Assembly (NCBI GenBank): GCA_031289165.1
Contig: JAITPZ010000040.1
Coordinates: forward strand, 1 to 13,016
Direction of reading: 5' to 3'
Origin: Synergistaceae bacterium
GTDB taxonomy: Bacteria; Synergistota; Synergistia; Synergistales; Aminobacteriaceae
DNA length: 13,016 nt
The translations under genes were made by a program, and so were the position numbers. Shown piece after piece: positions 1 through 8,703 of this stretch; within the stretch, counting starts at the first letter, position 1, and the number at the start of each line of letters is the position of its first letter. The notes beneath the pieces are model-generated. The model was not told where the DNA came from, made no database searches, and worked only from the letters and a program-made list of their open reading frames with translations.

Positions 1-1303
1 CGACCTCGTCGAGCAGCATCACGGGGTTGCAGCTCCCCGCGCGCGCAAGTTTCTGGATGATGCGCCCGGGCAGAGAGCCGATATAGGTCCTGCGGTGCCC
101 GCGGATCTCGGCCTCGTCCCTTACGCCGCCCAGGGAGACGTTGACGAAGTTGCGGTTGAGCGCCCGCGCGATGGAGCGTCCCAGCGACGTTTTGCCGACG
201 CCGGGAGGGCCGACGAAACAGATGATCTGCGCCTTCATGTCGTTTCCCGCCTGACGACGCACCGCGAGGAACTCCAGAATGCGGTCCTTCACCTTCTCCA
301 GCCCGTAATGGTCCTCCTCGAGGAGTTTCGCCGCGTGGGATATATTCAGGCTGTCCACCGTGCGGACGTTCCACGGCAGGTCGAGCAGGCAGTCCAGGTA
401 GTTGCGCACTACGGTGGATTCGGGCGACATGGAGGGCATCCGCACCAGATGCTCCAATTCCCTCTGCGCCTTTTCGCGGGCCTCGTCGCTCATCCCGGAG
501 GCGGCTATTTTTTTCTCGTACCGGGAAAACTCTCCGCCGTCCTCACCGCGTCCCTGGCCCAGTTCGTCCTGTATGATGCGGAGCTGTTCGCGCAGGTAGT
601 ACTCCTTCTGCTGTTTGTCCACGACGGAGCGCACCCGGTCCTGAATGTCGTGCTCGAGCTCCAGAATGTCGATCTCCTCGGTCAGCAGCTTCAGCAGGAC
701 GCCGAGAGCGGACTCGAGGTCCTCCGTCTCCAGCAGCTTCTGCTTGGACTCGGGCTTCACCGATATGTGCGATCCCACGAGGTTCAGAAGCTGCCCGAAG
801 TCGTCTATCCCCAGGATGGAGGACATGACTTCGCCGGGAATGCGGGGCTGCAGAGCGTTATATCGCTCGAACCCGTCCAAAACTCGCCGCTTCAGAGCCT
901 CCAGGTGAGGGGATTCCAGAACCTTCCACGGCATGGGAATCAGGCGGACCTCCAAAAGATCCTTCTCCCGGATCCAGGCGTCCACCTTCATGCGGCCAAG
1001 GCCCTCGACCAGCACCTTGGTCGTCCCGTCGGGGATGCGCACCATCTGCAGGATGTTGCAGAGCGTCCCCGTCTCGTAGAGATCCCGCGCCTCCGGGTCC
1101 TCCGTGTCCGTTCTCTTCTGGCCCACGACGAAGAGCTTTTTATCGTGCATCAGCGCGTCCTCAATGGCTTTGAGGGAGCGGGGGCGCCCCACGAAAAGGG
1201 GAATGATGATGCCCGGAAAGAGCACTACATCCCGTATGGGCAGAACGGGGTAAATTCTGTCGTCCGTTGTATCGTCCTCCATCGTGTCGGGAATGATTTG
1301 CAC
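1..1303 (-). CDS. lon: Lon ATP-dependent protease, N-terminal part (cut by window edge)
   Basis: Lon is a cytoplasmic AAA+ serine protease that degrades misfolded and some regulatory proteins. About 434 codons are visible and the frame is open to the window edge, so the second half of the AAA+ module and the Ser-Lys protease domain lie outside. Seen: an N-terminal LON substrate-binding domain beginning near PVLPIRDVVLFPG, the linker motif KEYYLREQLRIIQDELG, the conserved RMPSMSPESTVVRNYL segment, Walker A GPPGVGKT at about residues 364-371, the VRDEAEIRGHRRTYIG segment, and Walker B (VMLLDEV) at the edge. I chose the GTG start at 1303 because GTGAGGG sits 4 nt upstream. An in-frame ATG seven codons later has no comparable ribosome site. 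The gene begins 30 bp after the clpX stop, so it is probably the last or a late gene of the tig-clpP-clpX-lon operon. No damage is seen in the visible part. Confidence 0.96.
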   Translation of the reverse strand, partial: MQIIPDTMEDDTTDDRIYPVLPIRDVVLFPGIIIPLFVGRPRSLKAIEDALMHDKKLFVVGQKRTDTEDPEARDLYETGTLCNILQMVRIPDGTTKVLVEGLGRMKVDAWIREKDLLEVRLIPMPWKVLESPHLEALKRRVLDGFERYNALQPRIPGEVMSSILGIDDFGQLLNLVGSHISVKPESKQKLLETEDLESALGVLLKLLTEEIDILELEHDIQDRVRSVVDKQQKEYYLREQLRIIQDELGQGRGEDGGEFSRYEKKIAASGMSDEAREKAQRELEHLVRMPSMSPESTVVRNYLDCLLDLPWNVRTVDSLNISHAAKLLEEDHYGLEKVKDRILEFLAVRRQAGNDMKAQIICFVGPPGVGKTSLGRSIARALNRNFVNVSLGGVRDEAEIRGHRRTYIGSLPGRIIQKLARAGSCNPVMLLDEV

Positions 1304-1333
1304 ATTTCCCTCACTCTCCCGAAAATTCGACAA

Positions 1334-2659
<1,326 letters not shown>

Positions 2660-2731
2660 AGCATCACCCTCCAGTACACGACAGGAAAATCCTCCGTCTC
2701 CTTCCGTACCCCCCAGGAGCGGTCATCCGAA

Positions 2732-3319
2732 TTACCGGGATTCAATGACCCTGTCGATCAGTCCGTACTCCAGCGCCTCGGCGGCCGTCATAAAATTGTC
2801 CCTGTCCGTGTCGATCGCTATTTTTTCGATTTTCTGCCCCGTGTGCCGCGCCAGAATGGCATTCAGCCGGTCGCGGGTACGCAGGATATTGCGCGCATGG
2901 ATCTCGATGTCGCTGGCCTGCCCGCGGGCGCCGCCCATCGGCTGATGAATCATGATCTCGGCGTTGGGAAGGGCAAAACGCTTTCCCTTCTGCCCGCCCG
3001 CGAGAAGAATCGCGCCGAAGCTGGCCGCCAGGCCAATGCAGATTGTGGAAACCGGACTTTTAATGTACTGCATCGTGTCGTAAATGGCAAGCCCCGCCGT
3101 GACGCTGCCTCCGGGGCTGTTGATATAGAGGTTGATGTCCTTGTCCGGATCCTCGCTTTCCAGAAAAAGCAGCTGGGCCACGATCACGTTGGCGACGTCG
3201 TCGCCCACCTCCGTCCCCAGAAAAATGATCCGATCCTTCAGCAGGCGGCTGTAAATATCGTACGCGCGTTCACCCCGCCCCGTCTGCTCTATGACGTATG
3301 GAATGCTGAAATAGGACAT
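2732..3319 (-). CDS. clpP: ATP-dependent Clp protease proteolytic subunit ClpP
   Basis: ClpP is the tetradecameric serine peptidase barrel that degrades proteins delivered by ClpX. The 195-aa product matches the family length. The catalytic triad is visible: Ser100 in GLAASFG, His125 in MIHQPMGG, and Asp174 in DTDRDNFM. No long propeptide is seen. I chose the ATG at 3319 because GGAG lies 8 nt upstream; a GTG three codons earlier (3328) overlaps the tig stop as GTGA and is a possible alternative. The gene follows tig directly, so translational coupling is likely. It is in the order tig-clpP-clpX-lon, which is common in bacteria and supports co-expression of a folding and degradation set. Confidence 0.97.
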   Translation of the reverse strand: MSYFSIPYVIEQTGRGERAYDIYSRLLKDRIIFLGTEVGDDVANVIVAQLLFLESEDPDKDINLYINSPGGSVTAGLAIYDTMQYIKSPVSTICIGLAASFGAILLAGGQKGKRFALPNAEIMIHQPMGGARGQASDIEIHARNILRTRDRLNAILARHTGQKIEKIAIDTDRDNFMTAAEALEYGLIDRVIESR

Positions 3320-3324
3320 GGCGT

Positions 3325-4692
3325 TCACTCCGACGCCGCGTTTTCGGACGCCGCCCCGGAGACCTCCGAGAGCTTCTCGACGTCCTTCACACGGACCTTT
3401 TCCAGGATGAGATTCATTATTTTCCTGTAACGCAGTTCATCTGTAACCCGCTGCATGCTCTCCTCGTTTTTGTAGTATATCGCCTGCAGTTTCACGGGAT
3501 CGATTCCATAGTGCCGCGCCATTCGGACAATTTCCCCGTCAATTTCTTCCTTCTGCACCTCGATGTCGAACTTTTTGCCGATCTCGCCGATCACGAGGGA
3601 GCGGCGCAGGATCGCCTCCGCCTTGTTCCGCAGGTTCCACTCGTACTCGGCGGGGGGAATGGCGGCCGCGCGCAGCACGTCCTCCATCTCCTGCTTCAGG
3701 TTCTTTCGGGCGTCCTCCGAGTCACGCTCCTTCAAAGCGGTCGACTGGCGCTCCAGAAGCGTCTCGGGAACCTCCAGGCCGGAACGCTCCACGATCAGAC
3801 CGAGCGCACTCGCGCCGGCCTGAGCCCTGCTTTCCTCCTCGATATTCTCGAGGAGGCGCTTTTTCAGCTCTTCTCTGAAGGGCTCCTCGGAATCGAAATC
3901 GAGGTCCATGACTTTTTTGTAGAACTCCGGACCTGTTTCGGGAAGAATTCTTTCCTTTACCTCACTGATGGTAAAGAAATAGTGGAATTTCTTTCCGGCA
4001 ACCGTTTTATTCTCGTGCTCGTCCTCGACGACGAACTCCACGTCCACCGTGTCGCCCCGCGCTTTGCCAAGAAGGGCATCGCTGACTTCAGTACGGACGT
4101 TGGGCGCCGCCAGGTCGATTTCACTGTCCTGTTCCTCACTCCGGGTCACCTCGCCGTTCTCCCCCGGAAATTCCGTCACGGCCTTCACCAGGAGCACGTC
4201 GCCCGCCTCAGCGGGCCGGTCCACGGAGGAAAGCGTCGACAGGTTCGTGCGAAATTCCTTTATCGCCGCGTCGAGCATCTCGTCCGTCACCTGCGGGATC
4301 AGTTTTTCGACTTCAATGTCGCCGAGTTCGGGCAGGGCAACCTCGGGCAGCACCTCAAACACAAGCACGCAGGACAGGGGCTGTCCCTCGTTGATGGAGT
4401 CCATTTGCAGAGACAGAGATGGCGGAGCTATCGTATCCAGGTCGTAGTCGCCCACAACCTGTTCCACCGCATTGGGGACCAGCGTTTCAAGAGCCTCGCT
4501 GTAAAGGTTTTGCCGCCCAACGCGCATTTCGATCACCCTGCGCGGCGTATGCCCCTTACGAAAACCGGGAATATTAGCCTTCTGAGCTATTCTCTGAATC
4601 GCCGCGTCGAGACACGACGTAAATTCCTCGGCCTCAAACTCCACCTTCACCCTCACCACGTTCTTTTCCTGCCCCAGCAACTCCGTCTTCAT
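3325..4692 (-). CDS. tig: Trigger factor, ribosome-associated chaperone and peptidyl-prolyl isomerase
   Basis: Trigger factor binds ribosomal protein L23 at the exit tunnel and shields nascent chains. The 455-aa product is slightly longer than the E. coli protein. Seen: the N-terminal ribosome-binding domain with the signature GFRKGHTPRR (from residue 43), a middle FKBP-like domain at roughly 160-250 (rather acidic, with a KKFHYFFTISEVKER ending), and a long charged helical C-terminal chaperone domain. The end is Ala/Ser/Glu rich. The ATG at 4692 is preceded by AAAGGAG about 9 nt upstream, a strong ribosome site. An extended -10 promoter lies about 36 bp upstream of the start, making this the first gene of the tig-clpP-clpX-lon operon. 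The stop overlaps a possible GTG start of clpP by 4 nt. Confidence 0.95.
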   Translation of the reverse strand: MKTELLGQEKNVVRVKVEFEAEEFTSCLDAAIQRIAQKANIPGFRKGHTPRRVIEMRVGRQNLYSEALETLVPNAVEQVVGDYDLDTIAPPSLSLQMDSINEGQPLSCVLVFEVLPEVALPELGDIEVEKLIPQVTDEMLDAAIKEFRTNLSTLSSVDRPAEAGDVLLVKAVTEFPGENGEVTRSEEQDSEIDLAAPNVRTEVSDALLGKARGDTVDVEFVVEDEHENKTVAGKKFHYFFTISEVKERILPETGPEFYKKVMDLDFDSEEPFREELKKRLLENIEEESRAQAGASALGLIVERSGLEVPETLLERQSTALKERDSEDARKNLKQEMEDVLRAAAIPPAEYEWNLRNKAEAILRRSLVIGEIGKKFDIEVQKEEIDGEIVRMARHYGIDPVKLQAIYYKNEESMQRVTDELRYRKIMNLILEKVRVKDVEKLSEVSGAASENAASE

Positions 4693-4727
4693 TATCCACT
4701 GCTCCTTTCGACCTGTTGAACGCGCGT

Positions 4728-4736
4728 ATTATATCA
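4728..4736 (-). promoter_or_regulatory. Extended -10 promoter of the tig-clpP-clpX-lon operon
   Basis: Read on the minus strand, the site is TGATATAAT: a perfect TATAAT with the TGn extension. No good -35 hexamer is seen 16-18 bp upstream, which is usual for extended -10 promoters. Transcription should begin near 4721, giving a leader of about 30 nt before the tig start at 4692. The upstream half of the promoter abuts the degraded end of a DctM remnant. Calling it from one motif is moderately secure, since position and strand fit. Confidence 0.65.
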
Positions 4737-4737
4737 T

Positions 4738-5050
4738 TTATAACCCTTTACCCCTTCCCCGCTTCTGGAGAAAGGAACCTCCGGCGCCCTGCGCATGTCC
4801 ATGCCGAAAGGGGGCGCGTACATGCCCGATCGCCAGGTTCGAAATCATGATAGCGCTCAAGTGTACAGGGTCGATGCCCAGTTGTTTCACGATCGGAAAA
4901 ATCAGCGGGGCGACGATGATGGTGGACAATATCGAGAAGATGACCATCTGAGGGACCTGGCCCATGATTAAAATCCAGCCGAGCGCCTGGGCCCGGCCAC
5001 CATGACCAGAATCTGCCCGCAGCTGATCGCCGTGGCGCACAGGCATCTAT
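4738..5050 (-). pseudogene. Remnant of TRAP transporter large permease DctM (C-terminal end, frameshifted)
   Basis: One frame gives GWILIMGQVPQMVIFSIL, then IFPIVKQLGIDPVHLSAIMI and SNLAIG, which is characteristic of the last membrane segments of DctM-type permeases that carry organic acids or sialic acid across the inner membrane. Upstream, the matching text (SCGQILVMVAG) is in a different frame. Downstream of NLAIG the family-like APPFGMDM is in a third frame. So there are at least two frameshifts, and the remaining 90% of a ~430-aa or larger protein is absent: no DctP or DctQ relatives are nearby. No start codon or ribosome site explains translation. The remnant runs up to the tig promoter. 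A sequencing error could explain one shift but not the missing body of the gene. Confidence 0.8.
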
Positions 5051-5090
5051 ATACTGTGAGCATGAAATATCTCGTTTTGCAGGAATACCA

Positions 5091-5240
5091 ATGGTTAAAC
5101 CTGAAGCTCTAAAATCACGCAGGACAATCCTATGGGATGGCGACATCAACCTGACTTCAATCCAAACATTCCTAAAACAGCACTACCAGGCACACTACGT
5201 AGAACATCTTCTGAGAAAAATACGCCTCCTTAAAATGTAA
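5091..5240 (+). CDS. Possible small protein of 49 aa, unknown function
   Basis: This plus-strand ORF begins with ATG after an AGGA about 6 nt upstream and ends in TAA. It is the only plausible plus-strand gene in the window and is more AT-rich than its surroundings. The product is basic and includes RRTILWDGDINLTSI, followed by a helical QTFLKQHYQAHYVEHLLRK segment. The WDxDIN-like start loosely recalls short uncharacterised proteins found with toxin-antitoxin modules, but I cannot assign a family. It lies between two minus-strand elements, the DctM remnant and pyrD, in a stretch that otherwise looks decayed. It may be a truncated gene or a chance ORF. Confidence 0.25.
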   Translation: MVKPEALKSRRTILWDGDINLTSIQTFLKQHYQAHYVEHLLRKIRLLKM

Positions 5241-5279
5241 AAATAATACATGATCTATCCGACTGTTTCAGGGACTTAT

Positions 5280-6185
5280 CTACACCGATCCTCTGATTTC
5301 CGAGATATTCCCGATGCCCTTCGAGTCGAGAAAAGCCCTCGTTCCGTCGATCACGTCGAGGGCGATGGACGGCTTGATAAAACTGCCCGTTCCGATCTGG
5401 ACGACGGTGGCGCCGGCCATGATGAACTCGATCGCGTCCTGCCAGGAGACGATGCCCCCCATTCCCATGACGGGAATGCTCACGGCCTTTGCCGCCTGAT
5501 GAACCATGCGCAGCGCCACGGGCTTGATGGCCGGGCCCGAAAGTCCCGCGTAGGTGTTTTCAAAGACGGGTTTGCGTTTCTGAATGTCGATAGCCATGGC
5601 GAGGAACGTGTTCACGAGCGAAATGCCGTCCGCGCCCTCCTCCTCGCAGGCTCTGGCGAGCGAGACGATATCCTCCGCGTTGGGGGAGAGTTTCACCACG
5701 AGCCTGTGCCGGCACACCCGGCGAATCCTGCGCACCACGTCCCGGGCGACCTCGGTTTTAACGCCAAAATTCATGCCCCCGGCTTTGACATTGGGACAGG
5801 AGATGTTCAGCTCCAGAATGTCGAGCTTCACGTCATTCAGCAGTTCCGCGCCCTCGATGTAATCCTCCATCGAATGGCCGCCCAGGTTGACGATGTTGAC
5901 GAGGTCGAGCCCGTTCACCCAGTCCAGTTCCCTTCTGATGAACTCCCGCACGCCGGGGTTCTCCAGTCCGACGCTGTTCATGAGGCCGCTGGCGGTTTCC
6001 CAGACGCGAATACCCTCGTTGCCGCCCCTGGCGTTCAGGGTGAGGCCCTTCGAGGCAATGCCGCCCAGCCGCTCGATGTCGAAAATCTCGCTGTACTCGC
6101 GCCCGAAGCCGCAGGTTCCGGAGGCCAGCACCACCGGATTTTTGAAGGAAATCCCCGCAAAGTCCGTGTACAGACAGTCGCTCAC
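5280..6185 (-). CDS. pyrD: Dihydroorotate dehydrogenase B (NAD+), catalytic subunit
   Basis: Class 1B PyrD oxidises dihydroorotate to orotate in de novo pyrimidine synthesis, passing electrons from FMN to PyrK. The 301-aa product has the family length. Seen: the N-terminal KNPVVLASGTCGFG strand-loop; the active-site loop ELNISCPNVKAGGM with catalytic base Cys130 (class 1B enzymes use Cys, class 2 use Ser); the VVKLSPN strand; and the FMN-phosphate region GMGGIVSWQDAIEFIMAGA then QIGTG. The start is GTG at 6185, overlapping the pyrK stop as GTGA, with AAGAGGTG upstream, so translation is probably coupled to pyrK. No clear terminator is visible after the TAG stop. Function as an NAD-dependent enzyme follows from the pyrK neighbour. 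Confidence 0.96.
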   Translation of the reverse strand: MSDCLYTDFAGISFKNPVVLASGTCGFGREYSEIFDIERLGGIASKGLTLNARGGNEGIRVWETASGLMNSVGLENPGVREFIRRELDWVNGLDLVNIVNLGGHSMEDYIEGAELLNDVKLDILELNISCPNVKAGGMNFGVKTEVARDVVRRIRRVCRHRLVVKLSPNAEDIVSLARACEEEGADGISLVNTFLAMAIDIQKRKPVFENTYAGLSGPAIKPVALRMVHQAAKAVSIPVMGMGGIVSWQDAIEFIMAGATVVQIGTGSFIKPSIALDVIDGTRAFLDSKGIGNISEIRGSV

Positions 6186-6904
6186 AGCCCGAACACCTCT
6201 TTTCCCGGAAACACGGGACCGTCCTTACACACCTTTTTGTTCCCTTTGGACGTTTTGCAGCTGCACACGAAACACGCTCCCACGCCGCAGGCCATCCGGT
6301 TTTCCATCGACACGTACAGCCTGTCCCCGGCCCCGGCCCGTCTGCACTTCTCGTAGAGCACCCGCATCATGATCTCGGGGCCACAGGTGAAAATGTGCTC
6401 GTAAAGCGCGGGATCGATCGAGTCGGTGATGAAGCCCCCCACGTCGACGATGACGTTGTCCGCCGCCTTCCGGTAGTCGTCGACCAGAAGCGCCTGATCG
6501 CTGAAACCGAGGTAGAGGTCGATCCGGCTTTCGGGATGGCGGGCCTTCAGCTCCCTGGCCGTCAGGTAAAACGGCGCGATTCCCACGCCGCCCCCCACCA
6601 TCGCGATTTTACCCGACAGGTCCGGGAACGTGTTCCCCAACGGACCCTCAAGGGTAATTTCACCTCCGGCTTTCAGTCCGGCAAAAATTTCGGTGCCCTT
6701 CCCGACCACCTTATAAAGGAAGGAAACGGTTTTACCGTCGGTATCGAATACGCTGACGGGTCGTGAAAGAACCGGATAAGTTTCCCAGGCCCGGATCATG
6801 TAAAACTGCCCCATTCTCGCGTCGTTCGGGCACTCCGCCTTCATCAGGTAAAAGTCCCCGCTGACCTGCTCGTTGGAAAAAATTTTGGAACAAACTCTGG
6901 GCAT
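6182..6904 (-). CDS. pyrK: Dihydroorotate dehydrogenase B (NAD+), electron transfer subunit PyrK
   Basis: PyrK carries FAD and one [2Fe-2S] cluster and relays electrons from PyrD's FMN to NAD+. The 240-aa product is slightly shorter than many relatives. Seen: the FAD-binding motif RPVSV (48-52), a flavodoxin-reductase-like NAD domain starting at MVGGGVGIAPF (102-112), the TCGPEIMM motif near 173-180, and the C-terminal cluster ligands C206, C211, C214 and C226 in the C-x4-C-x2-C-x11-C pattern. The ATG at 6904 follows a purine-rich GGAGAAGGGAAG stretch that supplies a ribosome site. The stop overlaps the pyrD start by 4 nt. Upstream lies a decayed PucR-type regulator, so the promoter is unclear; transcription may come from further upstream. 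Confidence 0.95.
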   Translation of the reverse strand: MPRVCSKIFSNEQVSGDFYLMKAECPNDARMGQFYMIRAWETYPVLSRPVSVFDTDGKTVSFLYKVVGKGTEIFAGLKAGGEITLEGPLGNTFPDLSGKIAMVGGGVGIAPFYLTARELKARHPESRIDLYLGFSDQALLVDDYRKAADNVIVDVGGFITDSIDPALYEHIFTCGPEIMMRVLYEKCRRAGAGDRLYVSMENRMACGVGACFVCSCKTSKGNKKVCKDGPVFPGKEVFGL

Positions 6905-6984
6905 CGCTTCCCTTCTCCTTTCCGTCGCCGCCGGTTACGCGTCCGCGTCCCGAGAGGCGAGGACTCCCCGGCAAATCGTGTACT

Positions 6985-7456
6985 TCACCTTTCCCAGCCG
7001 GCGTTGGAGTCAAAATACGCGATGAGCGTGTCCAGCAGTTCGCGGTTGCCGATCTTTCCGAGGATGCCGTCGAACAGCGCCGCTTCCCTGTCTCCGATCA
7101 CCTTTTCCATGACGCAGTACATCTCCATCTCGCCATAACGGTAAATCTGCCGGTCGGGATAAAAATCTGGCCGACGCGCAGGGCGTTCAGGGAGTTGACG
7201 CAGGTGTCCCGAATGCCGGAAAGTCCGCTGTCGATATAACCGCAGCGCCCGGGAAAGGCCACGTTAATTTGAGCGAGGCCCGCGTCCTCGATGAAGGGAA
7301 GCGCCCACGCGAGCGGCGGCTCGCTGTCGGAGTCCGAAAATATGGAACAGTTCGTCTGCATGTTCACGGCGATGCAGTGCCGTAGGCCGCTTTCCCCCGC
7401 GACGAGCTTGATATCTTTCAATCTGGGGATGTCAGCAGTTTTTTCAGCGTGACCAT
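6985..7456 (-). pseudogene. Decayed PucR/CdaR-type transcriptional regulator
   Basis: Three consecutive frames rebuild a PucR-family protein. It starts at the ATG at 7456 (MVTLKKLLTSP), shifts frame near 7421 to give LKDIKLVAGESGL, the typical PucR N-terminal motif, then runs to a CdaR-like segment (SLNALRVGQIFIPTGR). It shifts again near 7143 to YRYGEMEMYCVMEKV, then ELLDTLIAYFDSNAGW, where the C-terminal PucR helix-turn-helix should begin. A stop follows directly and the DNA-binding helices are lost. Family members are around 400-550 aa, while only about 155 codons remain, so there is also a large internal deletion after the N-terminal motif. The ATG overlaps the stop of the DegT gene (TAATG), suggesting the ancestral gene was coupled to it. 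PucR proteins often control purine or amino-acid use; the target here is unknown. Confidence 0.8.
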
Positions 7457-8631
7457 TATTTATGCGCTTTAAAAAAGTCCTTTACGCAGTCCACCACATG
7501 CTCCACGTCCGCGTCCTCCATCGAGGGATGGAGCGGAAGGGAAATTTCGCTCGCGTAGAAGCGTTCCGCCTCGGGGAAGTCGCACATCTGGTATCCGAAG
7601 TGGTTCCTGTAGTAGGGATGCAGATGAATCGGCGAATAATGAACCTGAGACCGTATGCCTTTCGCGGCCAGATGCGCGAAAAGCGCGCCCCGCGCCTCCG
7701 GAGCCACCCGAAGGGGGAACAGGCTGCAGGCGTGCCCATCGCTCGCCGGCGGCTGATAAACGCCGTCCAGCCCCGCCAGAAGGCTGCGGTAAAGAGATGT
7801 CAGGTCCCGGCGCCGCGCGATGAGGCCGTCGAGGCGCTTCATCCGGCTGAGTCCCAGAGCGCACTGCACGTCCGGAAGGTGATAGTCGAAGCCCAGCATC
7901 TGCATTTCGCTGTGCCAGGGACCGTCCGGGACATCCCTGAACTGATCAGGGGTTCGGTTGACGCCGTGATTTCGAAAAAGGCGCAGGCGACGGTCAAGCT
8001 CCGAATGATCGGTCGCGACCGCCCCGCCCCCGCAGTTCGCGGCAAGGCCGTCCTGGGTGGGGTCGTTCGGAGTGAAGTTGCCCGGATGGAAGCTCAGGGC
8101 CGTCATGTCGGCGTCGAAGCCGATTTTATGCTCCTCCCGGTCTCCCCCCAGAGCGTGACACGCGTCCTCGATCAGAATCGCGCCATTTTCCCTCGCCATG
8201 GCCCTGAAGGGTTCGATGTCGAACGGATATCCCGCGAAGCTGACGGGAACGACGGCCCTGACCTTCCGGGGCAGCTCCGAGAGCTTTTGATCCGTCTTTC
8301 GCGGGTCCATACAGAGCGTCCCCCGGTCGATATCCGCAAAAATGGGGGTCGCCCCCACGAAGAGCGCCGCGTTCGCCGCGGCGATAAAGGCCAGAGGCGA
8401 GGTCAGAAGCCGGTCGCCGGCCCTGAGCCCCGCCACGGCCACAGCTGCGTGCAGAGCCGCCGTCCCGTTGGAAAACACGACGACGTGCTTCACTCCAAGA
8501 TAATCGGCCAGCGTACTCTCGAAACGCTCGACTATCGGACCCTCCGTGAGCGGGGCGCCCCTCAAAACCTTCACGACCGCGTCGATATCATCCTCGTTGA
8601 TCCACTGTTTCCCGTAAGTCAGGGATTTCAT
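7456..8631 (-). CDS. PseC-like DegT/DnrJ/EryC1/StrS family protein lacking the PLP lysine
   Basis: The fold is that of PLP-dependent nucleotide-sugar aminotransferases. Relatives such as PseC aminate UDP-4-keto-6-deoxy-L-AltNAc in pseudaminic acid synthesis. The 391-aa length, the start (KSLTYGKQWINEDDIDAV), GPIVERFE, NGTAALHAA, the cofactor Asp in EDACHALGG (156-163), HYSPIHLHPYY and the EISLPLHP ending all fit PseC. In relatives the segment reads SFHxxKxITTxEGGAV with the Schiff-base Lys. Here it reads SFHPGN, then a loop of about ten extra residues, then CGGGAVATD: residue 185 is Asn and no Lys lies in the loop. Reading the other two frames does not restore the motif. The ATG at 8631 has GGGAGG 7 nt upstream. 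It may be an inactive or repurposed enzyme, or a dehydratase-like variant (ColD and E1 use His at this position, not Asn). No other surface-sugar gene is nearby. Confidence 0.85.
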   Translation of the reverse strand: MKSLTYGKQWINEDDIDAVVKVLRGAPLTEGPIVERFESTLADYLGVKHVVVFSNGTAALHAAVAVAGLRAGDRLLTSPLAFIAAANAALFVGATPIFADIDRGTLCMDPRKTDQKLSELPRKVRAVVPVSFAGYPFDIEPFRAMARENGAILIEDACHALGGDREEHKIGFDADMTALSFHPGNFTPNDPTQDGLAANCGGGAVATDHSELDRRLRLFRNHGVNRTPDQFRDVPDGPWHSEMQMLGFDYHLPDVQCALGLSRMKRLDGLIARRRDLTSLYRSLLAGLDGVYQPPASDGHACSLFPLRVAPEARGALFAHLAAKGIRSQVHYSPIHLHPYYRNHFGYQMCDFPEAERFYASEISLPLHPSMEDADVEHVVDCVKDFFKAHK

Positions 8632-8703
8632 AAAAAGACCTCCCGCCTGCGTACTTTTTGCGAATGCAAATGCGAATATTTTCGGACAGGAGCATTTTAT
8701 CAT

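Noticed and set aside
3511..4719. Long plus-strand open frame opposite tig
   Set aside because: It is an antisense shadow of trigger factor with no recognisable domain.
5250..6356. Plus-strand open frame opposite pyrD and pyrK
   Set aside because: Both minus-strand genes have intact catalytic motifs, and the plus-strand product resembles no family.
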